From: CAZWDL01 sp964632995
GTDB lineage: Bacteria; Bacteroidota; Bacteroidia; Chitinophagales; Saprospiraceae
Direction: 5' to 3'
Assembly: GCA_964632995.1 (NCBI GenBank)
Contig: CAZWDL010000020.1
Span: 1-64,000, forward strand
Length of the DNA: 64,000 nucleotides
This document shows, in pieces, positions 10,430-19,367 of the stretch. The translations under genes were made by a program, and so were the position numbers. The notes beneath the pieces are model-generated. The model had not been told where the DNA came from. It searched no databases and worked only from the letters and a program-made list of their open reading frames with translations. Numbering within the stretch: the first letter of the stretch is position 1; every line of letters begins with the position of its first letter.

Positions 10430-10471
10430 AATTGAGGGATTTTTATAATCTCGTTTCATCGTTATTACACT

Positions 10472-13400
10472 TTAGAAATCGAAAATGGCGCCGACAAATA
10501 TCCGGCGCGGCAAACTGTAGAGGTTGGGGTTGATCAGGGCCCATTGGTAGGAAGCCAGGTAGGCGTCAACGTTGCGCGCGGAGTTTTCGATTTGTCGCAG
10601 TTTGTCCAACCCGTTGGAAGAAGACAAAAAGCCGTCGTCCTCGGGAGAGCCGGTCGCCGGATAAACGCCGATGATATTGCGGCGGTCGAGCAGGTTGAAG
10701 ACCCGGAGATAGACGTTCAGGCCGTATCTGTCGGCGATGGTAAAGGTCTTATCCACGCGCAGGTCCAGGCGGAAGGTCCAGGGCAGGCGGGCGCCGTTGA
10801 TGGAGCCCACAGTTGTCTGGCCACCCAGTTCGGTGGGGATCAGCCTCGAGGTATAGGGCCGGCCGGAGACGGCGGTGGTTTGGAGGTTGACGCCAAAATT
10901 CGACAGAATGTCGGCGCCGCCGATGCGGGGTCCGTTGTAGCGGCGTCCGGCGCCGTAGCGGAAGTCGAGAATAGCATTGATACGGTGCCGCTCGTCGAAA
11001 TTGAGGGGAAAGAGGGTACGCAGGTTGCCGCGGTTGGTCAGTCCCCGCTGCGAGTTGGCATCGGAGCCGGTGCCGTCGGCGAACTGCAGGGTGTAGTTGG
11101 CCTGCAGCTGCACATTGCCCGAACGGCGCAGGTCGTACTGAAAAGAAAAGCCCTTGACTGTTCCGAAGTCGATATTGTCATACGTGGTGTACTGCGTCAC
11201 AAAAGGCACGGGGAAAAAGGTGCGCTGCTGAATCATATCGCGCAGCTCCTTGTAGTACGCAGCGATTTTTATCGCTGAAGTATTGGTCAGTTTTTGCTGG
11301 AAGCCCACCTCGTAGTCGATCGTCCGTTCGGGCCGCAGAGCAGGATTATTCAGTGGGTTGTTGGGGCCGCGCGAAATATCGGTGAAATAGAAATAGTCCT
11401 GAGGAGTGGCCAGCGTATTGGAAGGCGGCCGCTGCACCAGGATATCGTAGTGCGCGAAGAAGTTGGCATCCTCGGAAATGGGGAAAGAGAAAGCCAGTCG
11501 CGGCATGAGGTTGACCTGCACTTCGTAATCTTCAAAAGAGACCCGGGGATCAAAATCGCGCGACTTGATGAAGTTGGGATTGTCGCTGACGCGGTCATCG
11601 GCGTAACGGGGCGTCACGAGGCCTTCCCGGATCCCTTCGATATCGGTAGCGCCGTTGACCGGCGTACCGTTGCTGCGGAACCAGTCGTCGCCGTCGCGGT
11701 AGGCCAGCACATCGGTACCGGCATCATTGAGGTATACTTTGTAATCCTCCCTGATATTGCCGGGCCGGTCGCCGCCGAAGCGGTCGTGGTATTCCTTGGC
11801 GCCCATAATTTCGTAGAGGGAATAATTGTCTTTCAGCACCTGGGTATTGGCGTCGTAACGGTCGACACGCAGGCCGAGGCGGAAGATGATATCGCGGAAG
11901 GTAAACTTATCCTGGATGTAAGCCGCGGAGTAAATGGGCCGGTTTGGAGCTACGGGAAAGGTGCGCACGCCGTCGGCATCGGTAGCTGTAAAGAAGTCCT
12001 CGAAGGTGCCGTCGAATTGATTACCGAGGTGATCGTAGCCGAAGTAATTCAGGATTTGCTGATCGTTGAGTTCCTTGGCGGAAAACATGCTCAGGTCCAG
12101 CTGATCGGGGTTCAGCCCATCGACATTGACAAACTCATCGAGCTCCATTCCCAGCGCTTCCCGGATGGCCCGGTAGAAGCGGTTATCGGCGTTTTCCACG
12201 ATTTCCAGCTGCCGGATCGGGGTGCCGGGGAAGTTGGGAATATCGATAAAGGCGATCGTATCGGCGCCTTCAGGGATACCCAGGATGTGATTATTTGCCT
12301 GCTGCCGGGCCACGTCCCAGAGCGAAACCGGGAACACCTGGTAGCCGCGGTTGATGCGCTGTTCATACCATACTCCGATCTGAATGTTATGACGCCCCAT
12401 GTCGGAGCCGCCCGGTACCAGGTCGAAGTTGGTATTCCCGCTGAAAGTGATCAGGTCCCTTTCCGACTGGAAGGGGCTGCCGTAAACACGGCCTACGTTT
12501 GTATGGAAGTTCCAGGAGTTGTTAAAGATAGGAGAAATCGTTCCGTTGGGCGCCAGAAACTGAACGCGGGAGAGCAGGCCGCCCAGTCCGCCGCCGGGCG
12601 TGACGATAAGGTAATCGTCGATCTGACCGTTGAGCCCTTCTTCGAAATTGAGGCCCATGGCATTATTGTAATTGGCCAGCACCGGGTTGGGGTCCCCGGC
12701 GGTGTACTGCCGCAGCACCTGCCGGTAGTCGGTATGTACCAAAGTGCTCTGCTGGGTTTCCGGATCGATGACCGGAGAGAAGGTAGGCACCCATTCTATG
12801 TCAAAGTCACCTACGTAACCATAGCGGAAGTAATCCTCGCCGTGACGCTGATCGAAGATATCCCTTTCGGTGCGTTCGTAACCGAACTGCAGGGTGTAGG
12901 AGGCGTTCTGAATAAGCCCCGGGGTAGACCGGGCGCTGCCTTCCACCGTATTAGGAGTAGCGCTGCCTCCCAGCCGGTGACGGAAGCGCAGGTTGCCGCG
13001 GTAGGTAAGTCCGTTATTGTAGGGATTGTTATGGCTGTTGTAAACACCCCAGCCGCCGGGGGTGAACTGATCGCGGTTATCGGAATAGGTACCGGTTAAG
13101 GACAGGTCAATGGCGGAGCTCAGGCGAGCGTCCAGCTTGCCGTTGAGGTCAATACGGCGGAAGTCCTCGAAGGGGCGTGCCTGCAGGGCATTGACGGCGT
13201 CGGACTCCAGAAAGTCGGCCCGCACCAATGCTGCACCGCCGACATCGATGAGCGGGTTGGCTTCCAGCTCGGCCAGCACATTATCTTTTACGCGGAAGAT
13301 GGGCACTGCCGGAGGATCGTCTTCTTTCTGGTAAGTAAATCGACCAGATAGGCGGAATCCGAGCACTGACTGTCCCTGTCTGTTGCGCGCGATCGGCCCG

Positions 13401-14161
13401 GAAAGGTTGAAACCGATCAGGCTGTTGGCATAGGCGTCGAGGTATTCGGAGGTTTCCAGTTCGACGCCGCCGCTCAATTTATTGGAGGGGCCTTTGGTGG
13501 TGATGGAAATGATGCCGCCGGTGACGTCGCCGTATTGCGCTTCGACGCCGCCGGTGATGACCTGCAGCTGGTCGATTTCCGATTCGGGAATGAGGTTGCC
13601 CGTAACGCGGATGCCGTCCACGTAGTAGTCAGTAGCGTTGGAGCGGGAGCCGCGGATATTGATAGCGCCGCCCTCATCGGAAGTGGCCAGACCGGCCGTC
13701 GTCGCGGCCAGCGCATTGATATTACGCGTAGGCAGGTTGCGGATCTGGTCGCTGGTGATCACGCCGCCGGAGGTGGTGTTGTCCTGCTCGATGAGAGGCA
13801 CCTCGTAAGCGACCACTTCCACTTCGTCGAGCACCACTCCGCCGCCGGTGCTGAGTTCGATGTCCAGCTTATTGGATTTGCCGGCCAGCACCTTCACGTC
13901 GGTGACGCGCTGCGGCTGATAGCCGACATAACTCACCTCCACATCGTAAGTGCCCGGGTCAATATTGGAAAAATTGTAGTTGCCGTTCACATCGGTTTCG
14001 ACACCGGTGGTGAGCACACCGTTCTTATAAAGGGCTACGTTCCCAAAAATGATCGGCTCGCCGGTTTCTTCGTCGGTCACTTTCCCCGCCAGCGAAGTTT
14101 GTGCCTGTACAGCCAGCCCTCCAAGTAAAAGTGATAAGATCAGCAGTAAGCGTATAGTCAT
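10472..14161 (-). CDS. TonB-dependent receptor with carboxypeptidase-like domain
   Basis: An outer-membrane TonB-dependent transporter of about 1229 residues. After a signal peptide (LLLILSLLLGGLAVQAQ) comes a carboxypeptidase-like regulatory domain (SLAGKVTDEETGEPI, residues about 20-100), a plug domain (GGVITSDQIRNLPTRN, then 'INIRGSRSNATDYYVDGIRV' and 'QYGDVTGGIISITTKGP') and a long barrel ending in Phe (RRIFVGAIFDF). The start at 14161 is chosen for the signal peptide; the frame extends 16 codons further. The surface-protein gene begins 42 nt after its stop, so the two are probably co-transcribed. The substrate is unknown: no SusD-like partner is present. Confidence 0.9.
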   Translation of the reverse strand: MTIRLLLILSLLLGGLAVQAQTSLAGKVTDEETGEPIIFGNVALYKNGVLTTGVETDVNGNYNFSNIDPGTYDVEVSYVGYQPQRVTDVKVLAGKSNKLDIELSTGGGVVLDEVEVVAYEVPLIEQDNTTSGGVITSDQIRNLPTRNINALAATTAGLATSDEGGAINIRGSRSNATDYYVDGIRVTGNLIPESEIDQLQVITGGVEAQYGDVTGGIISITTKGPSNKLSGGVELETSEYLDAYANSLIGFNLSGPIARNRQGQSVLGFRLSGRFTYQKEDDPPAVPIFRVKDNVLAELEANPLIDVGGAALVRADFLESDAVNALQARPFEDFRRIDLNGKLDARLSSAIDLSLTGTYSDNRDQFTPGGWGVYNSHNNPYNNGLTYRGNLRFRHRLGGSATPNTVEGSARSTPGLIQNASYTLQFGYERTERDIFDQRHGEDYFRYGYVGDFDIEWVPTFSPVIDPETQQSTLVHTDYRQVLRQYTAGDPNPVLANYNNAMGLNFEEGLNGQIDDYLIVTPGGGLGGLLSRVQFLAPNGTISPIFNNSWNFHTNVGRVYGSPFQSERDLITFSGNTNFDLVPGGSDMGRHNIQIGVWYEQRINRGYQVFPVSLWDVARQQANNHILGIPEGADTIAFIDIPNFPGTPIRQLEIVENADNRFYRAIREALGMELDEFVNVDGLNPDQLDLSMFSAKELNDQQILNYFGYDHLGNQFDGTFEDFFTATDADGVRTFPVAPNRPIYSAAYIQDKFTFRDIIFRLGLRVDRYDANTQVLKDNYSLYEIMGAKEYHDRFGGDRPGNIREDYKVYLNDAGTDVLAYRDGDDWFRSNGTPVNGATDIEGIREGLVTPRYADDRVSDNPNFIKSRDFDPRVSFEDYEVQVNLMPRLAFSFPISEDANFFAHYDILVQRPPSNTLATPQDYFYFTDISRGPNNPLNNPALRPERTIDYEVGFQQKLTNTSAIKIAAYYKELRDMIQQRTFFPVPFVTQYTTYDNIDFGTVKGFSFQYDLRRSGNVQLQANYTLQFADGTGSDANSQRGLTNRGNLRTLFPLNFDERHRINAILDFRYGAGRRYNGPRIGGADILSNFGVNLQTTAVSGRPYTSRLIPTELGGQTTVGSINGARLPWTFRLDLRVDKTFTIADRYGLNVYLRVFNLLDRRNIIGVYPATGSPEDDGFLSSSNGLDKLRQIENSARNVDAYLASYQWALINPNLYSLPRRIFVGAIFDF

Positions 14162-14177
14162 AGTATCCTGGTTTAAA

Positions 14178-14197
14178 GAAGTGATTAAAATCACTTC
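14178..14197. promoter_or_regulatory. 20-bp inverted repeat before the TonB receptor gene
   Basis: GAAGTGATT and AATCACTTC form perfect 9-bp arms around a 2-nt centre, ending 17 nt upstream of the receptor start. The spacing and symmetry fit a dimeric regulator's operator or a structured 5' leader. The regulator is not identifiable from this window. Confidence 0.4.
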
Positions 14198-14336
14198 GAG
14201 GAACTTCAATACGGTATTTCACCAAGCCACAATGTTAATAAAAAATGTTGATGCCGTTTGAAGCTGCCCCCTACTAAATTCCATACTTGTCAGGTAGTTG
14301 CTAGCAAAACAGCTCCTGAGTGAAGCGGACTGGTAC

Positions 14337-14359
14337 GGCGCGATTTGAAAAATCGCGCC
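14337..14359. repeat. perfect hairpin in the gap before the lipoprotein gene
   Basis: GGCGCGATTT (14337-14346) and AAATCGCGCC (14350-14359) form a 10-bp stem with a 3-nt loop. The gap 14162-14706 lies between divergent genes and holds no recognisable gene, only this hairpin, the palindrome at 14178 and a promoter box at 14665. No T-tract follows on either strand. Confidence 0.6.
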
Positions 14360-14664
14360 TCATCAGCACTATTCAGGATGCCGGGGATCAGCTTTACCGG
14401 TGTCGCTGTGCTGAACAGAACAGTGCGGCTGCGGAAGCAAAACCCCGAATGCTTTGGTCGAACTTATTCAAAGGGCAATTGGTATAGGCCTGATGATTTT
14501 CCTTGAGTCGGCGTCTAAGATAATGCGAAAATGCTGAAAAGCCCGTTTCCCGGCCAAACTTTTACCGCTCATTTTGGTCCACTATGCGACAATGAGCAAA
14601 CCTGCAGCGGCAGAGCGGCGGCGCCCGAAAGCCGGAAAGGTTATTTTCTTAGCGTACCAAATCT

Positions 14665-14672
14665 TATCTTTG
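14665..14672 (+). promoter_or_regulatory. -7 promoter box TATCTTTG
   Basis: TATCTTTG matches the Bacteroidota primary-sigma -7 consensus TAnnTTTG and lies 35 nt upstream of the lipoprotein ATG at 14707. The -33 element is weak (an A/T-rich ATTTTC at about the right distance). Confidence 0.5.
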
Positions 14673-14706
14673 AACTCCATCTGCTTATCTGAAATGAACT
14701 TGAACT

Positions 14707-15405
14707 ATGCGTTTGCGATACATATACCCCCTGCTCGCAGTCATCACTGCGTTTGTGCCGTTTCTTCTTTCCGGCTGCCAATCCCCGGCGCCGCAGGAAG
14801 AACCCGAGCACCGGATCGCCGATTTTTATGTGCGCTATCTGGAGACCGAGCGGCAGCTCAAAGCTTTCGCCAGCTTTTACGAAGGGGATTCTATTCGTAG
14901 CGCCCGTCCGCTGAGTATTGCCGGCGGAGTCGACTTTCAGGGGCTCGACATGGAAAGGCGCAGCCTGGCCGACCGGGGCATTCGCTACACGCTGACGCGC
15001 ACGGCCAACTATCCCGGTCAGTTCTCCTTTGCCTATCAGATAGAGGGCGCCAAGCAGCAACACCAGTTTACCATGCCGCCGCTGATCAACTTTTTCTTCG
15101 AGGGGGCTGTATCGGTCAGCCGGGGCGCCACCCTGGTCATTGAGGGGGAGCCTCTTCAGGCTACCGAGGCCCTCGTGTTGCTTTTCACCGACGAGGAGAA
15201 TAAAACCTCGACCATCAGCATCGATGGCCCCAAAGACAATAATACCTTCCGGCTATCCCCTGAACAGCTGGCGGCCATCCCCGCCGGCCCCAGCATGCTG
15301 TACCTGGTCAGAAAACGAACCCTGATAGAGGAGCAACCTTACCGGACCGTAATCTCGGCAGCAGAATATTATACCAAGACACGCAGGCTAGAAATCATGC
15401 CCTGA
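14707..15405 (+). CDS. hypothetical lipoprotein
   Basis: A 232-residue predicted lipoprotein: hydrophobic leader followed by the lipobox LLSG-Cys at about residue 23. The mature part begins with a charged stretch (EEPEHRIADFYVRYLETERQ) and then looks beta-rich. I do not recognise a domain. A good -7 box lies 35 nt upstream, and carB begins 84 nt downstream with its own promoter, so it is probably monocistronic. Confidence 0.65.
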   Translation: MRLRYIYPLLAVITAFVPFLLSGCQSPAPQEEPEHRIADFYVRYLETERQLKAFASFYEGDSIRSARPLSIAGGVDFQGLDMERRSLADRGIRYTLTRTANYPGQFSFAYQIEGAKQQHQFTMPPLINFFFEGAVSVSRGATLVIEGEPLQATEALVLLFTDEENKTSTISIDGPKDNNTFRLSPEQLAAIPAGPSMLYLVRKRTLIEEQPYRTVISAAEYYTKTRRLEIMP

Positions 15406-15435
15406 GTTTATCCGGAGCATTTTTTCTGCGATTCT

Positions 15436-15468
15436 CTTGGGAAAACCAATCAATCCCTCCTATCTTTG
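15436..15468 (+). promoter_or_regulatory. carB promoter (-33 CTTG, -7 TATCTTTG)
   Basis: CTTG at 15436-15439 and TATCTTTG at 15461-15468 are separated by 21 nt, matching the Bacteroidota promoter layout (TTTG, 19-21 nt, TAnnTTTG). The carB ATG follows 21 nt later. Confidence 0.65.
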
Positions 15469-15489
15469 CACGCAATTTAAAAAACTGCA

Positions 15490-18306
15490 ATGCCCAGAGA
15501 CACCTCCATTAACTCCGTATTGATTATCGGTAGCGGTCCTATTATTATCGGTCAGGCCTGCGAGTTTGATTATGCCGGTTCACAAGCTGCGCGTTCCTTG
15601 CGCGAGGAAGGAATCGAAGTAACCCTTATCAATGATAACCCGGCCACCATTATGACCGACCCGGTCACTGCCGACCACGTTTATTTACTTCCCTTAACCG
15701 TTGAGAGCATTATTCAGGTCCTGGAAGAACGCCACGTTGACGCAGTGCTGCCGACTATGGGAGGCCAGACAGGCCTCAACCTGGCTATTGACGCCGGCAA
15801 GCGGGGAGTCTGGGAAAAATATAATGTCAGGCTTATCGGCGTGGACCTCGATGCCATCGAGCTGACCGAAAACCGCGAGGCTTTCCGCAAGCACATGGTC
15901 GATATCGGTCTGAAAGTAGCGCCCTCTTTTATCGCCAACTCCTTCCTGGAAGGAAAAGAAGCCGCGCAGAAAATCGGTTTCCCCCTGGTTATACGGCCTT
16001 CTTACACCCTGGGTGGCAGCGGCGGCGGTTTTGTACATAAGGAAGAAAACTTCGACGCCGCCCTGCGCCGCGGCCTCAATATGTCACCGACGCACGAGGT
16101 GCTCGTGGAAAGAGCAGTGCTCGGCTGGAAGGAATTCGAACTGGAACTGCTGCGCGACGCCAACGATAATGTCGTGATCATCTGTACGGTGGAAAACCTG
16201 GATCCCATGGGTATTCACACCGGTGACTCCATCACGGTAGCGCCCGCCATGACCCTTTCGGATACGGCCTACCAAAGTATGCGTGATGAAGCCATTCAGG
16301 CGATGCGCTCCCTGGGCAACTTCGCCGGCGGATGTAATATCCAGTTTGCTATCGATCCGCAAACCGAGCAGCTCATCGTTATCGAGATCAACCCGCGGGT
16401 CTCGCGTTCCTCGGCCCTGTCCTCCAAAGCAACGGGCTATCCTATCGCCAAAATTGCCGCCAAACTGGCGATCGGCTATACCCTCGACGAACTAAAGAAT
16501 CAGATTACCCAAACCACCTCGGCTTATTTCGAACCAACCCTCGACTACGTCATCGTCAAAATGCCGCGATGGGATTTCGAGAAATTCCACGGCGCCGATC
16601 ACTCTCTGGGTCTGCAGATGAAATCGGTAGGTGAAGTGATGGCCATCGGCCGCAACTTCCTCGAAGCGCTGCAGAAAGCCTGCCAGTCACTGGAAAACAA
16701 CCGCGCCGGACTGGGCGCCGACCGCAAGGAATGGATCAAGACCGACGACATCCTCCACCGGCTTGAAACCCCCAGTGACGACCGCATTTTCCGCGTCAAG
16801 GATGCTATGCGCCTCGGCGTGCCCATGCGTACTATTCAGAAACTCACCAAAATCGACCCCTGGTTCCTGCAGCAGATCAAGCGCCTCGTCGACATGGAAG
16901 AGCAGGTCCAGAAATACAATGTGCCGGATGATATCCCCGCCGATTTTTTCCGCGAACTCAAGGAAGTAGGCTACTCCGACGCACAAATCGCCTGGCTCAT
17001 GCGCATTGAGGAAGAGTCCATCACCGAACAGCGCAAAAAGCTCGACATCCGCCGTACCTATAAAATGGTGGATACCTGCGCCGCCGAGTTCGAAGCACAA
17101 ACACCTTACTTTTACTCCACCTTTGACCGCGAAAACGAAAGCATCCCCACCGATAAGAAAAAAATCATGGTCCTCGGCTCCGGCCCCAACCGCATCGGTC
17201 AGGGTATCGAATTCGACTACTGCTGCGTCCACGGACTACTGGCCATCAAGGAAGAAGGCTTCGAGTCGATCATGGTCAACTGCAACCCGGAAACGGTATC
17301 CACCGACTTCGACGTGGCCGACAAGCTGTATTTCGAACCGGTTTTCTGGGAACATCTCGAAGAAATCATCGAGCTGGAAAAACCCGAAGGCATTATCGTT
17401 CAGCTCGGCGGGCAAACGGCGCTGAAACTGGCCAAAACCTTCCACGAAAAGAACATACCCATTATCGGCACCGATTTCCCATCGATGGACCTGGCCGAAG
17501 ACCGCGGCGCCTTTTCCGATCTGCTCAAGGAAATGGGTATCCCCTATCCCGATTACGGGGTGGCCGATGACGCCGACGAAGCCCTGCGCATCGCCAATGA
17601 AGTCGGCTACCCGGTACTCGTCCGTCCCTCGTATGTGCTGGGCGGGCAGTCGATGCGCATCGTCATTAACGACGACGAACTGGAACGGCAGGTGCTGAGC
17701 ATCTTCAAACACCTGCCTGATAATAAGGTGCTGGTCGATCACTTCCTCGACCGGGCCAAAGAGGCTGAAATCGACGCCATCTGTGACGGCGAAGAGGTGC
17801 ACATCATGGGCATCATGGAACACATCGAACCGGCCGGCATTCACTCCGGTGACTCCTCAGCTGTATTGCCTACCTACAGCCTCTCGGTAGAAGCCGTCAA
17901 CACAATGGTCGAATACACGAATAAACTGGCCAAGGCGCTCAAGATCAAAGGCCTGATCAATATTCAGTTCGCCATCAAGGACGACAAGGTTTACGTTATC
18001 GAGGCCAACCCGCGCGCCTCGCGCACCACGCCCTTTATCGCCAAAGCTTACAAGGTGCCTTACCTTCAGATGGCTACCAAAGTTATGATGGGCACACACA
18101 TGCTGAAAGATTTCGACATCAAACCGCAGCCCAGCGGCTTCGCAATTAAGGTGCCTGCCTTCAGTTTCGAGAAGTTCCCTAACGTGGATAAAAACCTCGG
18201 CCCGGAAATGAAATCCACCGGCGAAGCCATCCGCTTCATCAAAGACCTGGCCGATCCCTTCTTCCGCGAACTGAACAGCCAGCGGAGTATGTACCTCACC
18301 CGGTAG
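15490..18306 (+). CDS. carB: carbamoyl-phosphate synthase large subunit, without the allosteric domain
   Basis: CarB makes carbamoyl phosphate from bicarbonate, ATP and ammonia (supplied by CarA) for pyrimidines and arginine. The 938-residue protein has both ATP-grasp halves: GSGPIIIGQACEFDYAGSQA with GGSGGGF in the first, and GSGPNRIGQGIEFDYCCVH with HSGDSSAVLPTYSL in the second. It ends just after 'GPEMKSTGEAIRFIKDL', so the roughly 130-residue C-terminal MGS-like domain that binds UMP and ornithine in E. coli is absent. This short form is, to my knowledge, common in this phylum and not a fresh truncation. carA is not in the window. Confidence 0.96.
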   Translation: MPRDTSINSVLIIGSGPIIIGQACEFDYAGSQAARSLREEGIEVTLINDNPATIMTDPVTADHVYLLPLTVESIIQVLEERHVDAVLPTMGGQTGLNLAIDAGKRGVWEKYNVRLIGVDLDAIELTENREAFRKHMVDIGLKVAPSFIANSFLEGKEAAQKIGFPLVIRPSYTLGGSGGGFVHKEENFDAALRRGLNMSPTHEVLVERAVLGWKEFELELLRDANDNVVIICTVENLDPMGIHTGDSITVAPAMTLSDTAYQSMRDEAIQAMRSLGNFAGGCNIQFAIDPQTEQLIVIEINPRVSRSSALSSKATGYPIAKIAAKLAIGYTLDELKNQITQTTSAYFEPTLDYVIVKMPRWDFEKFHGADHSLGLQMKSVGEVMAIGRNFLEALQKACQSLENNRAGLGADRKEWIKTDDILHRLETPSDDRIFRVKDAMRLGVPMRTIQKLTKIDPWFLQQIKRLVDMEEQVQKYNVPDDIPADFFRELKEVGYSDAQIAWLMRIEEESITEQRKKLDIRRTYKMVDTCAAEFEAQTPYFYSTFDRENESIPTDKKKIMVLGSGPNRIGQGIEFDYCCVHGLLAIKEEGFESIMVNCNPETVSTDFDVADKLYFEPVFWEHLEEIIELEKPEGIIVQLGGQTALKLAKTFHEKNIPIIGTDFPSMDLAEDRGAFSDLLKEMGIPYPDYGVADDADEALRIANEVGYPVLVRPSYVLGGQSMRIVINDDELERQVLSIFKHLPDNKVLVDHFLDRAKEAEIDAICDGEEVHIMGIMEHIEPAGIHSGDSSAVLPTYSLSVEAVNTMVEYTNKLAKALKIKGLINIQFAIKDDKVYVIEANPRASRTTPFIAKAYKVPYLQMATKVMMGTHMLKDFDIKPQPSGFAIKVPAFSFEKFPNVDKNLGPEMKSTGEAIRFIKDLADPFFRELNSQRSMYLTR

Positions 18307-18380
18307 TTTAGAAGTTTAGTCAGCGCTCCTTCCTACGGACCGCCCGGTCCGTAGGAAGGGCGAAGCGCTAAACTTCTAAA
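18307..18380. repeat. 74-nt near-palindrome directly after carB
   Basis: Starting at the base after the carB stop codon, a 13-bp outer arm (TTTAGAAGTTTAG) and a 15-bp inner arm (CCTTCCTACGGACCG) are both perfectly repeated in inverse, with a small unmatched internal loop between them and a very tight centre. No T-tract follows on the plus strand. It could act as a 3' mRNA-stabilising or terminating structure, or be a small palindromic mobile element. Confidence 0.8.
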
Positions 18381-18442
18381 CTTGTCCGGAAACATATTAT
18401 TCCCTACATTTATTTAATTTTTAGGAATAACATGCACACTCC

Positions 18443-19309
18443 ATGAGAGCTCTCCTCGTGTTTTTGCTTTTTTGCGGCTATGCCCTATTTGCCCGTTGGT
18501 ATTACGTCTGTGAGGTCAACGGTCCCTGTGCCGAAAACACAACAGACCTGCGCCAACAGACGCTCACCCTGAGCGATGGCGATCGCATCATTTTGCAGGG
18601 CTACGAGCAGTTTGCCTTCGACTCAGCAGCCTTGAGCCCGCGGCTCAACGAGAACAACCGCATTTTTCTCGATTCGGTGGCGGCCTACCTGAAAACACAT
18701 TCCTCGCAAAACCTCACCATCACCGGACGTTACCGCGAAAGTGAGAAAGGCATTGCGCCCGGCTTTTTTGAGAACCTGGGCTTAGCCCGCGCCGCCGAGG
18801 CACGCCGGCAGCTCGTCCGGCGTGGTATCGAGGAGAAGCGCATCACGCTGGACTACCGGCAGAGTCCTTCCGAGGCCCTGCGCGAACCGTTGCGCTTTGT
18901 GTTGTACGCCCCTTCCGAAAGCGCAGCAGAGGCCTTCGAAAAAACCAGCTTTACTTTTACCAACATGACTTTCTCTCAGGCCAATTTTGCCTTCGACTCC
19001 GATAAATTCCACCCCGGCGAGCCCTTTCTCCTCTATGCCGACTCCCTCAAAACCTTTCTCGAACTCAACCCTGGCAAACAACTCAACATTATCGGCCATA
19101 CCGATCATATCGATACGGAGGCGTATAACTACGACCTGGGGCTGCGGCGCGCCAAAAGCGCCCGGCAGTTCCTGCGCGACAAGGGCATAACCTCTGAAAT
19201 TGCAGTGCAGTCACTGGGGGAAAAACGGCCTGCCGCCACCAACAAAACCGGGGAGGGACGCGCCAAAAACCGCCGCGTCAATTTTATCATCCTAAACGAA
19301 GGGCAGTAA
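18443..19309 (+). CDS. OmpA-family peptidoglycan-binding protein, tandem domains
   Basis: A 288-residue exported or membrane-anchored protein with a short N-terminal hydrophobic segment (LLVFLLFCGYALFARWY). The C-terminal half is an OmpA-like domain: FAFDSDKFHPG, 'LNIIGHTDHIDTEAYNYDLGLRRA' and 'SLGEKRPAATNKTGEGRAKNRRV'. The N-terminal half looks like a degenerate second copy (FAFDSAALSPRLNE, then 'LTITGRYRESEKG' and 'NLGLARAAEARRQL'). OmpA domains bind meso-diaminopimelate of peptidoglycan. It is followed 58 nt later by a coiled-coil membrane protein in the same direction. Confidence 0.82.
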   Translation: MRALLVFLLFCGYALFARWYYVCEVNGPCAENTTDLRQQTLTLSDGDRIILQGYEQFAFDSAALSPRLNENNRIFLDSVAAYLKTHSSQNLTITGRYRESEKGIAPGFFENLGLARAAEARRQLVRRGIEEKRITLDYRQSPSEALREPLRFVLYAPSESAAEAFEKTSFTFTNMTFSQANFAFDSDKFHPGEPFLLYADSLKTFLELNPGKQLNIIGHTDHIDTEAYNYDLGLRRAKSARQFLRDKGITSEIAVQSLGEKRPAATNKTGEGRAKNRRVNFIILNEGQ

Positions 19310-19367
19310 TCGTTTTTTATTTAACTTGAAGGAGAAGCGTTTCTTTTAATCATCAAAAGCAACATTT

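Noticed and set aside
9380..10435. Long plus-strand frame opposite the surface-protein gene, and the 601-codon frame at 11294-13099 opposite the TonB receptor
   Set aside because: Both lie antisense to genes with clear domains; long antisense frames are expected in GC-rich coding sequence.
15490..18306. carB as a freshly truncated gene
   Set aside because: Both synthase halves are intact and the stop lies cleanly after the second one; the short form appears normal for this phylum.
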